Notes: a model not told the origin generated them from the sequence alone. 64,000 bases of DNA from Rhodanobacter sp. FW104-R8 (GCF_001617365.1 NZ_LVJR01000009.1:1-64000), one strand, 5' to 3'; shown: positions 46,015 to 55,510, counted from the first letter of the stretch. Made by a program: numbers and translations.

Positions 46015-46185
46015 TATGGTTTTCCTCGTGGTGTCGACTGGTATGGACTTGCGTGACTGATACAGGGGGGCGACGACCGGGAAGCGGCAGGTGATGCTGC
46101 GGCCCGGCGCGTAGGGTCGTGCACTTGCAGGCGTCCCCCCGGACGGATGGCTGGCGCGGGTTCCGCCAAGGCTGGTACGCAATAG

Positions 46186-46200
46186 GCAAAAAGCGTGCCA
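46186..46200 (-). promoter_or_regulatory. Sigma-54 (RpoN) promoter of the fimbrial operon
   Basis: On the minus strand TGGCACG-CTTT-TTGC, an exact match to the -24/-12 consensus TGGCACG-N4-TTGC. The predicted start is near 46174, giving a ~160-nt 5' UTR before the major pilin ATG. Confidence 0.85.
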
Positions 46201-46440
46201 TATCTTCCGTGTAAACGGTTACTCCGAGTGCTGGTGCCGATCACGGAACGGTGGAATTCGAGGCAGGGCAACGGTTCGTTGACGATTTATCGGACTTACC
46301 TGACAAATTATGGCACGAAAAAACTGCGAACCACGTCACTTAAAACGTATGGAAGGTACCGTGTGAACGGAGGAGTTGGCGAGGGTCATGGACATGCTTG
46401 TAAAGTTCGCTTGACATGGGACAAGCTGATTCCCTACGCT
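46201..46440. other. AT-richer divergent regulatory region
   Basis: No ORF of coding quality. By eye it is clearly richer in A and T than anything else in the window (for example ACAAATTATGG and TTAAAACGTATGG). It lies between the sigma-54 promoter and the 46441 palindrome. Enhancer sites for an RpoN activator would be expected here; I could not define one. Confidence 0.5.
46411..46440 (+). promoter_or_regulatory. Predicted promoter of the 46486-51389 operon
   Basis: TTGACA (46411-46416), 18-nt spacer, weak -10 TACGCT (46435-46440). The -35 lies in CTTGACATG, which is also a half-site of the adjacent palindrome. Confidence 0.45.
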
Positions 46441-46468
46441 GCTCATGTCAAGTTGACTTGACATGAGC
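46441..46468. promoter_or_regulatory. Perfect 28-bp palindromic operator
   Basis: GCTCATGTCAAGT-TG-ACTTGACATGAGC: 13-bp perfect arms. It begins right after the predicted -10 box and ends 17 bp before the first start codon. The natural candidate binder is the XRE regulator encoded third in the same operon; that link is inference. Confidence 0.8.
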
Positions 46469-46485
46469 GGATCAAGGGAGTCGTC

Positions 46486-47109
46486 ATGCGTGTGCCACGA
46501 ACCACCGAAAAGCAATATCGCCAGCGGCTGTCGCTGGCCATGACGGTCTATGTGGGCGTGATGTTGCTGGCATGGCCGCTGGTCCGCACCGCGGACGACA
46601 CGCTGTTGAAGGTCGCGCTGGCGCTGACGCCGGTGCTGCCGGTGCTGTACGTGGTCTGGCTGATGGTCCGGCGCGTGCTGCAGGGTGACGAACTGGAGCA
46701 GCGCACGCACCTGATCGGCCTGGGCGTATCCACCGTGGTGGTCGGCGTGCTCAGTCTGGTCGGCGGCTTTCTTGCCGCGGCGCGCGTGCTGACGCTGCAG
46801 GGATCGGTGCTGATCTGGGTGTTTCCGGTGTTGCTGATCGGCTACGACGCGACGCGCTGGTGGGTGGCGCGCCGTTACGGCACGGGCACCCTGTGTGGCG
46901 GCGACGGCCGCATGCCGGTGTGGCGGGCCTGCCTGCTGGGCGCGTCCGTGATGGGGCTGCTTGCGCTGGCGATGCTGCTGCGCCAGCAGCTTGATGGCGC
47001 GCGCGCCTTGGCGCTGCTGGCGCTGGCGCTGGCGCTGGCTGCGATGGTGGCCGGAGCCCTGCGCTGGCGGCGCGTGCGGAGCGGCACATCGGCGGAGGAT
47101 GCGCCATGA
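46486..47109 (+). CDS. Hypothetical integral membrane protein, 207 aa
   Basis: About six hydrophobic helices (for example MTVYVGVMLLAWPLV, TPVLPVLYVVWLMVRRV, GSVLIWVFPVLLIGYDATRW). A cytoplasmic loop after helix 2 carries GDELEQRTHLIGLG, closely similar to DQDELERRIDLEAIA in the next gene, so the two look paralogous. No recognised domain beyond that. AAGGGAG ribosome site 5 nt before the ATG. First gene of the seven-gene overlapping operon; its stop overlaps the next ATG. Confidence 0.75.
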   Translation: MRVPRTTEKQYRQRLSLAMTVYVGVMLLAWPLVRTADDTLLKVALALTPVLPVLYVVWLMVRRVLQGDELEQRTHLIGLGVSTVVVGVLSLVGGFLAAARVLTLQGSVLIWVFPVLLIGYDATRWWVARRYGTGTLCGGDGRMPVWRACLLGASVMGLLALAMLLRQQLDGARALALLALALALAAMVAGALRWRRVRSGTSAEDAP

Positions 47110-47513
47110 CGCTGCGCGCCGTACACCGCCGCTACCTGCGCGAGTTCCTCCCGGCGATGCTGGCCTACGTGGTGCTGATCGTGTTGTACGGCGTGCTGGT
47201 GCCGAGGATCGGAAGCCTGCCGTGGCGGATCGTGCTGGCGTTGCTGCCGTTGCTGCCCATCGTGCTGGTGATCCGTGCGATCGTGCGGGTGATCCGCGAC
47301 CAGGACGAACTGGAGCGGCGCATCGACCTGGAGGCGATCGCGATCGCGGCGATGTCGGCCGGCTTCGGCTACTTCAGCTTCGGCCTGCTGCTCAGCGCGG
47401 GCGTCGGCTGGGCGGTGGACCCGGCGGCCGTGGCGATCTGGGTGATGCCGTGCCTGTTCGCCGGTTTCGGCGTGGCCAAGCTGCTGGTTGCCAGGCGCTA
47501 CCGCGGGCGATGA
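47106..47513 (+). CDS. Hypothetical integral membrane protein, 135 aa
   Basis: Four predicted helices (MLAYVVLIVLYGVLVP, ALLPLLPIVLVIRAIVRVI, AAMSAGFGYFSFGLLLSAG, VAIWVMPCLFAGFGVAKLLV). It shares the helix-2, acidic-loop and helix-3 pattern of the previous protein but lacks that protein's last two helices. Its ATGA overlaps on both sides tie it to the 207-aa gene and to the XRE regulator. Membrane-protein and XRE pairs of this type are common, and the membrane protein may sense a signal; function unknown. Confidence 0.75.
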   Translation: MTLRAVHRRYLREFLPAMLAYVVLIVLYGVLVPRIGSLPWRIVLALLPLLPIVLVIRAIVRVIRDQDELERRIDLEAIAIAAMSAGFGYFSFGLLLSAGVGWAVDPAAVAIWVMPCLFAGFGVAKLLVARRYRGR

Positions 47514-47707
47514 ACAACCACGTGCGCGAACTGCGTGGCGAGCACGGCTGGTCGCAGGCCGACCTGGCCGCGCGGCTGGACGTGTCGCGGCAGACCGTCA
47601 ACGCGATCGAAACCGGCAAGTACGACCCCAGCCTGCCGCTGGCGTTCCGGATCGCGAGGCTGTTCGGCCGTCCGATCGAATCGATCTTCGTACCGGGTGA
47701 GGAGTGA
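47510..47707 (+). CDS. Small XRE-family transcriptional regulator
   Basis: 65 residues, essentially one Cro/CI-type helix-turn-helix: VRELRGEHGWSQADLAARLD followed by VSRQTVNAIETGKYDPSLPL and IARLFGRPIESIF. This is the YozG/minimal-XRE form without a sensor domain. It overlaps the preceding membrane gene by 4 bp. The perfect palindrome at the operon promoter is its likely operator (inference), giving autoregulation. Confidence 0.9.
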   Translation: MNNHVRELRGEHGWSQADLAARLDVSRQTVNAIETGKYDPSLPLAFRIARLFGRPIESIFVPGEE

Positions 47708-47711
47708 GGGA

Positions 47712-49289
47712 ATGGCAATGAAGGGACGTACCGCGATCCGCATCGGTGCCGTGGTCGTGGGCCTGGGTTTCCTGGCCTGGAACCAGTGGCGCGCGCGGGA
47801 GCCGGCCGCGGTGGCCGCCGCGCCGGCCGGGGCTTCGAGCGCCGCGGCAAAACCGTTGCCGCCGGCGCCGGCGGCGACCTGGCAACTGGGTTCGCTGACG
47901 CTGACCGCATGCGAACTGGCCCAGCCGAACAGCGGGCTGAGCACCGCGGCGTGGTGCGCCGAGTTCCCGGTGCCGGAAAACCGCGACGACCCGCACGGCC
48001 GCACGATCAGGCTGAAGCTGGCGGTACTGCGTTCGCGCGCGCAGGTGGCCAGCCCCGACATGCTGGCGTTCCTCGCCGGCGGTCCCGGCCAGGCGGCAAC
48101 CGACTCGGCCGGCACGGTGGCGTCGGTGCTGCAGCCGCTGCTGGCGCATCGCCACGTGCTGCTGCTGGACCAGCGCGGCACCGGCGGCTCGAATGCCCTC
48201 GGCTGCAAGCACGTCGACGAGCGCGCCGCGCCCGGCGACGACGGCACGCTGGACGCGGGCAAGCTGCGCGCGGCGGCCGCCGAGTGCCTGCGCCAGCTGG
48301 CCGGCCACGCCGACCCGCGCTACTACACCACCACGATCGCGGCGCAGGACCTGGAAGACGTGCGCAAGGCACTCGGTTCGCCGCCGTTCGACCTGCTCGG
48401 TGTGTCGTACGGCACGCGGATGGCGCAGCAGTACCTGAGGCGCTTCCCGGACGCGGTGCGCAGCGTGGTGCTGGACAGCGCGGTGCCGAATGCGCTGGCG
48501 CTGGGCGAGGATTTCGCGCGTAACCTGGACGATGCGCTGAAGGCGCAGTTCGCCCGCTGCACCGCCGAGCCGGCCTGCAAGGCGAAGTTCGGCGACCCGG
48601 ACCAGACCCTGTACCAGCTGCGCGACGCGCTGCGCGCGAACCCGCACGAGGTGAGCTTCCGCGACCCGCAGAGCTACCAGACGGTGAAGCGGATGCTGGA
48701 CGAAGACTCGCTGGCCAGCGTGGTGCGCATGTTCGCGTATACGCCGGCCACCGCCGCGCTGCTGCCGCTGTCGATCGATGCCGCCGCGCACGGCGACGTC
48801 GGCCCGCTGCTGGGCCAGGCCAAGCTGCTGTCCGGCGAGCTGTCCGACCTGATGGGCAGCGGCATGCAGTATTCGGTGATCTGCAGCGAGGACGCCGACC
48901 TGCTCACGGCGCGCCCGCAGGATGCGCAGACCATCCTCGGCACGCGCATGGTCGACGCGCTGAAGGCGGTCTGCTCGGCATGGCCGAAAGGCGCGCGTCC
49001 GGCCGATTTCCACCAGCCGCTGAAGACCGCCAAGCCGGTGCTGCTGCTGGCCGGCCAGTACGACCCGGTGACTCCGCCGCGCTACGCGGAGGAAGTGGCG
49101 AAGGGCCTGCCGAACGCGCGCGTGCTGGTGCTCGAGGGGCAGGCGCACAGCGTGATGGCGGCCGGCTGCACGCCGCAGCTGATCCAGCACTTCGTCGAGA
49201 AGCCCGACCCGAAGGCGCTGGACGCGAGCTGCCTGGACCGGCTGCGGCCCACGCCGATCTTCATCGACTTCAACGGAGCCACGCCATGA
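47712..49289 (+). CDS. Exported alpha/beta hydrolase (prolyl/tripeptidyl aminopeptidase type)
   Basis: 525 residues. An N-terminal hydrophobic segment (IRIGAVVVGLGFLAW) acts as anchor or signal, followed by an Ala/Pro linker. The hydrolase core has LAGGPGQAATDS (oxyanion region), LLLDQRGTGGSN, nucleophile Ser232 in GVSYGTRMAQQYLRRF, Asp in LLLAGQYDPVTPP and His in EGQAHSVMAAGC, plus the C-terminal TAP-like domain. Members cleave N-terminal residues from peptides, often proline-containing, in the cell envelope. It starts 4 bp after the XRE gene and overlaps the next ORF (ATGA). Confidence 0.85.
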   Translation: MAMKGRTAIRIGAVVVGLGFLAWNQWRAREPAAVAAAPAGASSAAAKPLPPAPAATWQLGSLTLTACELAQPNSGLSTAAWCAEFPVPENRDDPHGRTIRLKLAVLRSRAQVASPDMLAFLAGGPGQAATDSAGTVASVLQPLLAHRHVLLLDQRGTGGSNALGCKHVDERAAPGDDGTLDAGKLRAAAAECLRQLAGHADPRYYTTTIAAQDLEDVRKALGSPPFDLLGVSYGTRMAQQYLRRFPDAVRSVVLDSAVPNALALGEDFARNLDDALKAQFARCTAEPACKAKFGDPDQTLYQLRDALRANPHEVSFRDPQSYQTVKRMLDEDSLASVVRMFAYTPATAALLPLSIDAAAHGDVGPLLGQAKLLSGELSDLMGSGMQYSVICSEDADLLTARPQDAQTILGTRMVDALKAVCSAWPKGARPADFHQPLKTAKPVLLLAGQYDPVTPPRYAEEVAKGLPNARVLVLEGQAHSVMAAGCTPQLIQHFVEKPDPKALDASCLDRLRPTPIFIDFNGATP

Positions 49290-49455
49290 AAAAACCGTAC
49301 GCGACGGCAAACGCCGTGCTGTGGGCTGCGGCCGTCATCGCCGCCGCCGTGCTTGATGCGCCGCCTGTCATCGGGCAGATCCTGTTGCCGTGGCTGGCCG
49401 TGATTTCCGTGTTGAGCACCGGGCCGGATGCCTGCTTCATGCGGAGTAATCGGTC

Positions 49456-49459
<4 letters not shown>
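49286..49459 (+). CDS. Small membrane protein, 57 aa
   Basis: Overlaps the hydrolase stop (ATGA) and the ABC ATPase start (GTGA), so translation is coupled on both sides. MKKPYATANAVLWAAAVIAA begins a first hydrophobic helix; a second follows (IGQILLPWLAVISVLST). The C-terminus ends in MRSNRS. No family recognised. It is probably a small subunit or regulator of the exporter, by position only. Confidence 0.65.
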
Positions 49460-50186
<727 letters not shown>

Positions 50187-50190
<4 letters not shown>

Positions 50191-51389
50191 CCACGACTCC
50201 ACCGAAAACCCGGCGCGGCGCCTTCCTCACCGTGTTGTTGAAGGAGGTGAAGGAGAACCTGCGCGACCGCCGCACCCTCGTCAGCGCCTTCCTCACCGGT
50301 CCGCTGCTGGGGCCGCTGCTGTTCGTGATGCTGATCAACCTCACCCTCAACCGCGAACTGGACAAGGCCGAGAAGTCGCTGCCGGTGCCGGTGATCGGCG
50401 CCGAGCACGCGCCGAACCTGGTCGCCGCGCTGAAGGCCGGCGGCGTGGTGCCGGGTGCGTCGGTGGCCGACCCGGCCCAGGCGGTGCGCAAGCAGGACGC
50501 CGACGTGGTGTTGCGCATCGCGCCCGGTTACGGCAAGGCCTGGCGCGAAGGCGAGCCGGTGCAGGTGGAGCTGTTCTACGACTCCTCGCAGCGCGACGCG
50601 AACACCTCGGTGGAGCGGGTCACCCAGCTGGTGGAAAGCTATGCGCGCCAGCAGGGCGCGATGCGGCTGGTGGCGCGCGGCCTGTCGCCGGGCACGGCCT
50701 GGCCGCTGCAGGTGGCCAAGCGCGACCAGGCCACGCCGCAGTCGCGCGCGGTGCTGATGTTCGCGATGCTGCCGTACTTCTTCGTCATCACCATCTTCAT
50801 GGGCGGCATGTACCTGGCGATCGACCTCACCGCCGGCGAGCGCGAGCGGCAATCGCTGGAACCGCTGTTCGCCAACCCGGTGCCGCGCTGGAAGATCCTG
50901 TGCGGCAAGCTGGCGGCGATCTGTGCGTTCTCCCTCGCCAGCCTGCTGGTCACCCTGCTGGCGTTCGCCGTGGTGGGGCAATTCATCCCCGCCGGGAAGA
51001 TCGGCATGGAACTGGACCTCGGCCTGCACTTCGCCATCCATGTGCTGCTGCTGATGCTGCCGCTGGTGCTGCTGCTGGCCGCGCTGCAGTCGATGGTGGC
51101 CGCGTTCGCCAAGAGCTACCGCGAGGCGCAGACCTACATCTCGCTGCTGATGCTGGTGCCGATCATCCCCAGCCTGCTGCTGTCGTTCATGCCGATCAAG
51201 GCGCAGGCATGGATGTACGCGGTGCCGCTGCTGGGCCAGAACCTCGGCATCATGCAGCTGCTGCGCGGCGACGGCGTCAGCGCCGGGCAACTCGGCCTGT
51301 GCCTGGCCGGCAGCGCGGCGGCGGCGCTGCTTGCGGTACTGGCGACGGTGCAGCTGTACCGCTCCGAGAAGCTGGCGATTTCGGCCTGA
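50187..51389 (+). CDS. ABC-2 permease (NatB-like)
   Basis: 400 residues: one N-terminal helix (RRTLVSAFLTGPLLGPLLFV), a large extracytoplasmic domain (about residues 55-200, DADVVLRIAPGYGKAW), then five C-terminal helices beginning VLMFAMLPYFFVITIFMGGM with the ABC-2 motif GERERQSLEPLFANPV. This is the NatB architecture. NatAB in Bacillus exports Na+; related pairs export other cations or peptides, so the substrate here is uncertain. Last gene of the operon; repeats follow. Confidence 0.9.
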
Positions 51390-51422
51390 CGCACGGGTTA
51401 TCCCCCCTCCCGGCTGCGGTTT

Positions 51423-51444
51423 TGTAGGGCGGGCACTGCCCGCC
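51423..51444. repeat. GTAGGGCGGGC-type REP, single hairpin
   Basis: TGTAGGGCGGGCACTGCCCGCC, a solitary half of the element seen as a full pair at 55391-55467. Confidence 0.7.
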
Positions 51445-51478
51445 GCTTTGCGCCACCTCGCCAAAAGCCGAAGGCCTG

Positions 51479-51556
51479 TGTAGGAGCGCACCCTGTGCGC
51501 GATGTTCTTCGTTCCGATGACACATCAGAGCATCGCGCACAGGGTGCGCCCCTACA
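51479..51556. repeat. GTAGGAGC-type REP pair
   Basis: TGTAGGAGCGCACCCTGTGC plus GCGAT, inverted copy 28 bp later with one mismatch (GCGCCCC for GCGCTCC). It lies between the convergent natB-like and EF-hand genes. Confidence 0.9.
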
Positions 51557-51571
51557 CCTTCCCCAGGGGTA

Positions 51572-51904
51572 TCAACGCGGCGGCGCGGTCAGTTCCTGCG
51601 CGTCGAGGTAGCCGCGATGGTGGCGGTCGAGCTTGTGGAACTGGCGGCGCAGGTTGTCCTGGTATTCCCGCAGCGTGATCGGGCGGCCGCGGCCGCCGGG
51701 CAGTTCGTCGGTTTCGAGGATGCCGTCGCCGTTGCGGTCCATCGCCTGGAAACCGCGGCTCATGTACGCGACGTACTCGGCCTCGCTGACGCGGCCGTCG
51801 CCGTCGCTGTCGAACATCTGCAGGTAGGCCGACCGCGTGTCCTGGGCCAGCGTGGCCGATGCCGCCAGCAGCAACGCCAGCGCGGTGGCCAGGCGTGCGT
51901 TCAG
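51572..51904 (-). CDS. Exported EF-hand protein with probable CTG start
   Basis: 110 residues: signal peptide [20 protein letters not shown], then three EF-hand loops: [13 protein letters not shown] and [13 protein letters not shown] are canonical calcium loops, [13 protein letters not shown] is degenerate. No ATG, GTG or TTG start gives a whole signal peptide. The CTG at 51904 overlaps the folE stop as CTGA, so I infer non-canonical initiation by coupling. The alternative is a start far upstream inside folE. Probably a periplasmic Ca2+-binding protein. Confidence 0.7.
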   Translation of the reverse strand: MNARLATALALLLAASATLAQDTRSAYLQMFDSDGDGRVSEAEYVAYMSRGFQAMDRNGDGILETDELPGGRGRPITLREYQDNLRRQFHKLDRHHRGYLDAQELTAPPR

Positions 51905-52503
51905 CGGTGGCCGCCGTGGATGCCGATGAACTGCAGGAACTCGGCGCGCGTGCGTGCGTCGTCGCGGAAGGTGCCCAGCATCTGGCTGGTCACCATCGAC
52001 ACGCCACGCTTGTGCACGCCGCGGGTGGTCATGCACTCGTGGCTGGCGTCGACCACCACGGCCACGCCGGCCGGCTTCAGGGTTTCCTGGATGCACTGCG
52101 CGATTTGCGCGGTGAGCTTCTCCTGCACCTGGAAGCGGCGCGCGAAGCCGTCCACCACGCGGGCCAGCTTGCTGATGCCGACCACCCGGTTGGTCGGCAG
52201 GTAGCCGACGTGGGCGCGGCCGATGATCGGCGCCATGTGGTGCTCGCAGTGGCTCTCGAACTCGATGTCGCGCAGCACCACCATCTCGTCGTAGCCGTTC
52301 ACTTCCTTGAAGGTGCGGCGCAGGTAGTCGCCCGGGTCGGATTCGTAGCCGGAAAACCAGTCGCGATAGGCCTTCACCACCCGCTTGGGCGTGTCCAGCA
52401 GGCCTTCGCGCGAAGGATCCTCGCCGGCCCAGCGCAGCAGCGTGCGCACGGCTTCTTCGGCCTGTTCCTGGCTGACGTCGTTCGGATGGGGCTGGTCGCT
52501 CAT
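51901..52503 (-). CDS. folE: GTP cyclohydrolase I
   Basis: 200 residues. It converts GTP to dihydroneopterin triphosphate, the first step of folate (and pterin) synthesis. Zinc ligands: Cys and His in [20 protein letters not shown] and the later Cys in [13 protein letters not shown]. The decamer-forming core [20 protein letters not shown] is intact. Its stop overlaps the CTG start of the EF-hand gene. Confidence 0.96.
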   Translation of the reverse strand: MSDQPHPNDVSQEQAEEAVRTLLRWAGEDPSREGLLDTPKRVVKAYRDWFSGYESDPGDYLRRTFKEVNGYDEMVVLRDIEFESHCEHHMAPIIGRAHVGYLPTNRVVGISKLARVVDGFARRFQVQEKLTAQIAQCIQETLKPAGVAVVVDASHECMTTRGVHKRGVSMVTSQMLGTFRDDARTRAEFLQFIGIHGGHR

Positions 52504-52582
52504 GCGGATGCCTTTGGGGTTGCGGGTCGGGTCAGTTTAACGGCAGCGTCCACCCAGCGCAGGCGCGGGCATGGCGGGGCGC

Positions 52583-54025
52583 TCAGGCTTCCGGGTCGTC
52601 GCCCTCGTCCGGCGCGGGCACGTCGTCACCCAGCAACTGCTGGGTGACTTCGCCCGGTGCGGTTTCCACGCTGCGCAGTTTGCGTTCGATCGCGCGGGTG
52701 CGCGCGCCGGTCGCGTCGATCTGGTTGCTGGCCTGGTCGAGATTCTTCTTGACCTTGTCCAGCACCACGCCGAACTTGCCGAATTCCGTCTTGACCGCGC
52801 CCAGCAGCTGCCATACCTCGCTGCTGCGTTTCTCGATCGCCAGCGTGCGGAAGCCGGCCTTGAGGCTGGTCAGGATCGCCGCCAGCGTGGTCGGTCCGGC
52901 GACCGTGATGTGGTGGTCGCGCTGCAGCGACTCGAACAGGCCCGGCCGCCGCAGCACTTCGGCGAACAGGCCCTCGGTGGGCAGGAACAGGATGGCGAAA
53001 TCCACCGTGTGCGGGGGCACCACGTATTTGCTGCGGATGCGCTTGGCCTCGTCGCGCACACGCCGCTCCAGCGCGTTGGCGGCGTCCGCCGCGGCGTTGG
53101 CGTTGGCGTTTTCCTGGGCTTCCTGCAGTCGCTGGTAGTCCTCGAGCGGAAACTTGGCGTCGATCGGCAGCCACAGCGCGGCACCATCGACGCCGTTGGG
53201 CATGTGGATGGCGTATTCCACCCGCGCGTCGGAGTTGGGCACCACGGCCACGTTGACGGCGTATTGGTCGGGCGTCAGCAGCTGTTCGAGCAGCGCGCCG
53301 AGCTGGGTTTCGCCCAGTACGCCACGCGTCTTCACGTTGCCGAGCACGCGCTTGAGGTCGCCCACGCCGGTGGCCAGGCTCTGCATCTCGCCCAGGCCGC
53401 GCTGCACCGCTTCCAGGCGTTCGGAGACCAGCTTGAAAGACTCGCCCAGGCGGGTTTCGAGGGTGGCGTGCAGTTTCTCGTCGACGGTGGCGCGCATCTG
53501 CTCGAGCTTGGCCGCGTTGTCCTGCTGGATCGCGCCGAGCTTGGCCTCCAGCGTGGCGCGTACTTCGCCCATGCGCTTCTCGTGCTCGGCGCTGAGCGCG
53601 CTGAAGCGCTGTTGCTGCTGCTCGCCGAAATGGTTGAGCGCGAGCGTGGTTTCCTCGCGGCTCTTGCGTGCGTCGTCGGCGAGGCGTTGCGCCAGCGCCT
53701 GCAGGCCGGCGTCGGTTCGCTCGGTGAGCAGGTGCAGGCGCTGCCCGAAGCCGTCGATGCGCTCGGCCTGCTGCTGCGACGTGCCGCTGAGCTGTTCGCC
53801 GAGATGGCTGCGGAAACGGTCGAAGCCCTGCTGCAGTTCCTCGCGCCCGGCGCGCTGCTCCTCGCGCAGCGTGCGCTCGACGCGGGCGCTGTCGTCCTTC
53901 AGCGCGTCCAGCTTCGCGCCCAGGCCGGGGTCGCCGCGCCCGCGCAGCAGCGCGGCGATCTGCAATAGCAGCACCAGCGCGGCGAGGATGACGAGGACGG
54001 TCAGCAGGGTCTCGGTGAGCGGCAT
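52583..54025 (-). CDS. rmuC: DNA recombination protein RmuC
   Basis: 480 residues: N-terminal membrane helix (LLTVLVILAALVLLLQIAAL), a long coiled-coil (about residues 40-200, rich in Glu, Gln, Ala), and the RmuC nuclease-like domain with LKRVLGNVKTRGVLGETQLG, VDAKFPLEDYQRL-type (here PIDAKFPLEDYQRL) and VDFAILFLPTEGLFAEVLR motifs. RmuC limits recombination at short inverted repeats, of which this window has many. Monocistronic by position. Confidence 0.93.
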   Translation of the reverse strand: MPLTETLLTVLVILAALVLLLQIAALLRGRGDPGLGAKLDALKDDSARVERTLREEQRAGREELQQGFDRFRSHLGEQLSGTSQQQAERIDGFGQRLHLLTERTDAGLQALAQRLADDARKSREETTLALNHFGEQQQQRFSALSAEHEKRMGEVRATLEAKLGAIQQDNAAKLEQMRATVDEKLHATLETRLGESFKLVSERLEAVQRGLGEMQSLATGVGDLKRVLGNVKTRGVLGETQLGALLEQLLTPDQYAVNVAVVPNSDARVEYAIHMPNGVDGAALWLPIDAKFPLEDYQRLQEAQENANANAAADAANALERRVRDEAKRIRSKYVVPPHTVDFAILFLPTEGLFAEVLRRPGLFESLQRDHHITVAGPTTLAAILTSLKAGFRTLAIEKRSSEVWQLLGAVKTEFGKFGVVLDKVKKNLDQASNQIDATGARTRAIERKLRSVETAPGEVTQQLLGDDVPAPDEGDDPEA

Positions 54026-54148
54026 GGAACGTTTTCCCGGGTCGATGCATCCAGTGTACGTCCAGCCGTCTCATCGGCTGCGCCTATTTCACGTCGCCGT
54101 TGCTGCAGCGGTGCATCATGGGCCGATCCGTCGGCCCGGGAGACAGAC

Positions 54149-55342
54149 ATGGAGCACATTCACGATTACCTGATCATCGGCGGCGGCATGGCTGCCGATG
54201 CTGCCGCCAAGGCGATCCGCGAGGTCGATGCCGCGGCGAACGTGGGCGTCGTCGGCGCCGAGGCGCAACCACCGTACAAACGACCGCCGCTGTCGAAAGC
54301 GCTGTGGAAGGGCGACAAACCGGTGGCCGACATCGACCTGGCCACCGCGGCCAGCGGCGCCGTGCTGCATCAGGGCCGGCGCATCGAGGCGCTGGACCGC
54401 GTGGCCCATGTGGCGCGCGACGACCGCGGCGACAGCTACCGTTACCGCCGCCTGCTGCTGGCTACCGGCGCCACCCCGCGGCAGCTGCCGTTCGAGGGCG
54501 GCGAGCGGATCATCCATTTCCGCACGCTGGACGATTACCAGGCTTTGCGGCGTTACGCCAAGCCCGGCGCCTTCATCGCGGTGATCGGCGGCGGCTTCAT
54601 CGGCTGCGAGCTGGCGGCGTCGCTGTGCAGCCTCGGCTGCAAGGTGACCTTGCTGTTTCCCGGCGCGACGATCGGCGCGGGGCGCTACCCCGATGGCCTG
54701 GCGCACTACCTCGACGACTACTACCGCAGCCGCGGCGTGGATGTGCGCAGCGGCGCCCGCGTGCAGGGCAGCAACCCCACCGACGGCGGGGTGGAGCTGG
54801 TGCTGTCCGACGGCAGCCTGCTGCGCGTGGAGGCGGCAGTGGCCGGCCTCGGCGTGACGCCGAACACCGCGCTGGCCGAACAGGCCGGCCTCGCCGTCGA
54901 TGACGGCATCGTGGTCGATGCCCGCCTGCGCAGCAGCGACGCGGATATCTGGGCCGCCGGCGACGTGGCCAACTTCTACAACCCGGCACTGGGCCGGCGC
55001 CTGCGCGTGGAGCACGAGGACGCGGCGGTGAGCATGGGCCGCCACGCCGGCCGCGCGATGGCTGGGGTTGCCGGGGAATACATCGCGCTGCCGTTCTTCT
55101 ATTCCGATCTGTTCGACCTCGGCTACGAGGCGGTCGGCCTGCTCGATACACGGCTGCAGGTGGTTGAGGACTGGCGCGAACCGAACCGCGAGGGTGTGGT
55201 GTACTACCTCGAAGGCGGTCGCGTGCGCGGCGTGCTGCTGTGGAACGTGTGGGATCAGGTGGATGCCGCGCGCGAGCTGATCGCCGAGCCCGGCCCGTTC
55301 GATGCCGTGTCGCTGCGCGGGCGGTTGCCGCGCAGCGCGTAA
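54149..55342 (+). CDS. FAD-dependent NAD(P)H oxidoreductase (AIF / ferredoxin-reductase-like)
   Basis: 397 residues: FAD motif YLIIGGGMAADAAAKAIREV, central NAD motif IAVIGGGFIGCELAASLCSL, second FAD motif DADIWAAGDVANFYNP, and a C-terminal AIF-type domain with PFFYSDLFDLGYEAVG. Close in layout to putidaredoxin reductase-like and AIF-like enzymes. The electron acceptor is unknown, and no ferredoxin gene is adjacent. Divergent from rmuC. Confidence 0.88.
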   Translation: MEHIHDYLIIGGGMAADAAAKAIREVDAAANVGVVGAEAQPPYKRPPLSKALWKGDKPVADIDLATAASGAVLHQGRRIEALDRVAHVARDDRGDSYRYRRLLLATGATPRQLPFEGGERIIHFRTLDDYQALRRYAKPGAFIAVIGGGFIGCELAASLCSLGCKVTLLFPGATIGAGRYPDGLAHYLDDYYRSRGVDVRSGARVQGSNPTDGGVELVLSDGSLLRVEAAVAGLGVTPNTALAEQAGLAVDDGIVVDARLRSSDADIWAAGDVANFYNPALGRRLRVEHEDAAVSMGRHAGRAMAGVAGEYIALPFFYSDLFDLGYEAVGLLDTRLQVVEDWREPNREGVVYYLEGGRVRGVLLWNVWDQVDAARELIAEPGPFDAVSLRGRLPRSA

Positions 55343-55390
55343 ACAACCACTACCGCAGATGAAGCTGGCGGTCCCATCCACCCGGCAGCC

Positions 55391-55467
55391 TCGTAGGGCG
55401 GGCACGGCCCGCCGGCTTTGGTTTTCGCAGACGTGAGGTAGAGCGGCGGGCCGTGCCCGCCCTACGA
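55391..55467. repeat. GTAGGGCGGGC-type REP pair
   Basis: TCGTAGGGCGGGCACGGCCC plus GCCG at 55391-55414 and the exact inverted copy at 55444-55467: 24-bp arms. It lies in the gap between convergent genes. Confidence 0.9.
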
Positions 55468-55510
55468 AATACCCTCGTTGTCGAGGTTCAAGCTCGGAGG
55501 CCCGGGAGTT

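Noticed and set aside
46313-46332. A second TGGCACG on the plus strand followed by AAAAAACTGC, resembling a sigma-54 promoter toward the 46486 operon
   Set aside because: The GG-to-GC spacing is 12 instead of 10 nt and TTGC is missing.
46201-46461. Small 88-codon ORF in the divergent regulatory region
   Set aside because: It spans promoter elements, has no ribosome site and unusual composition for this genome.
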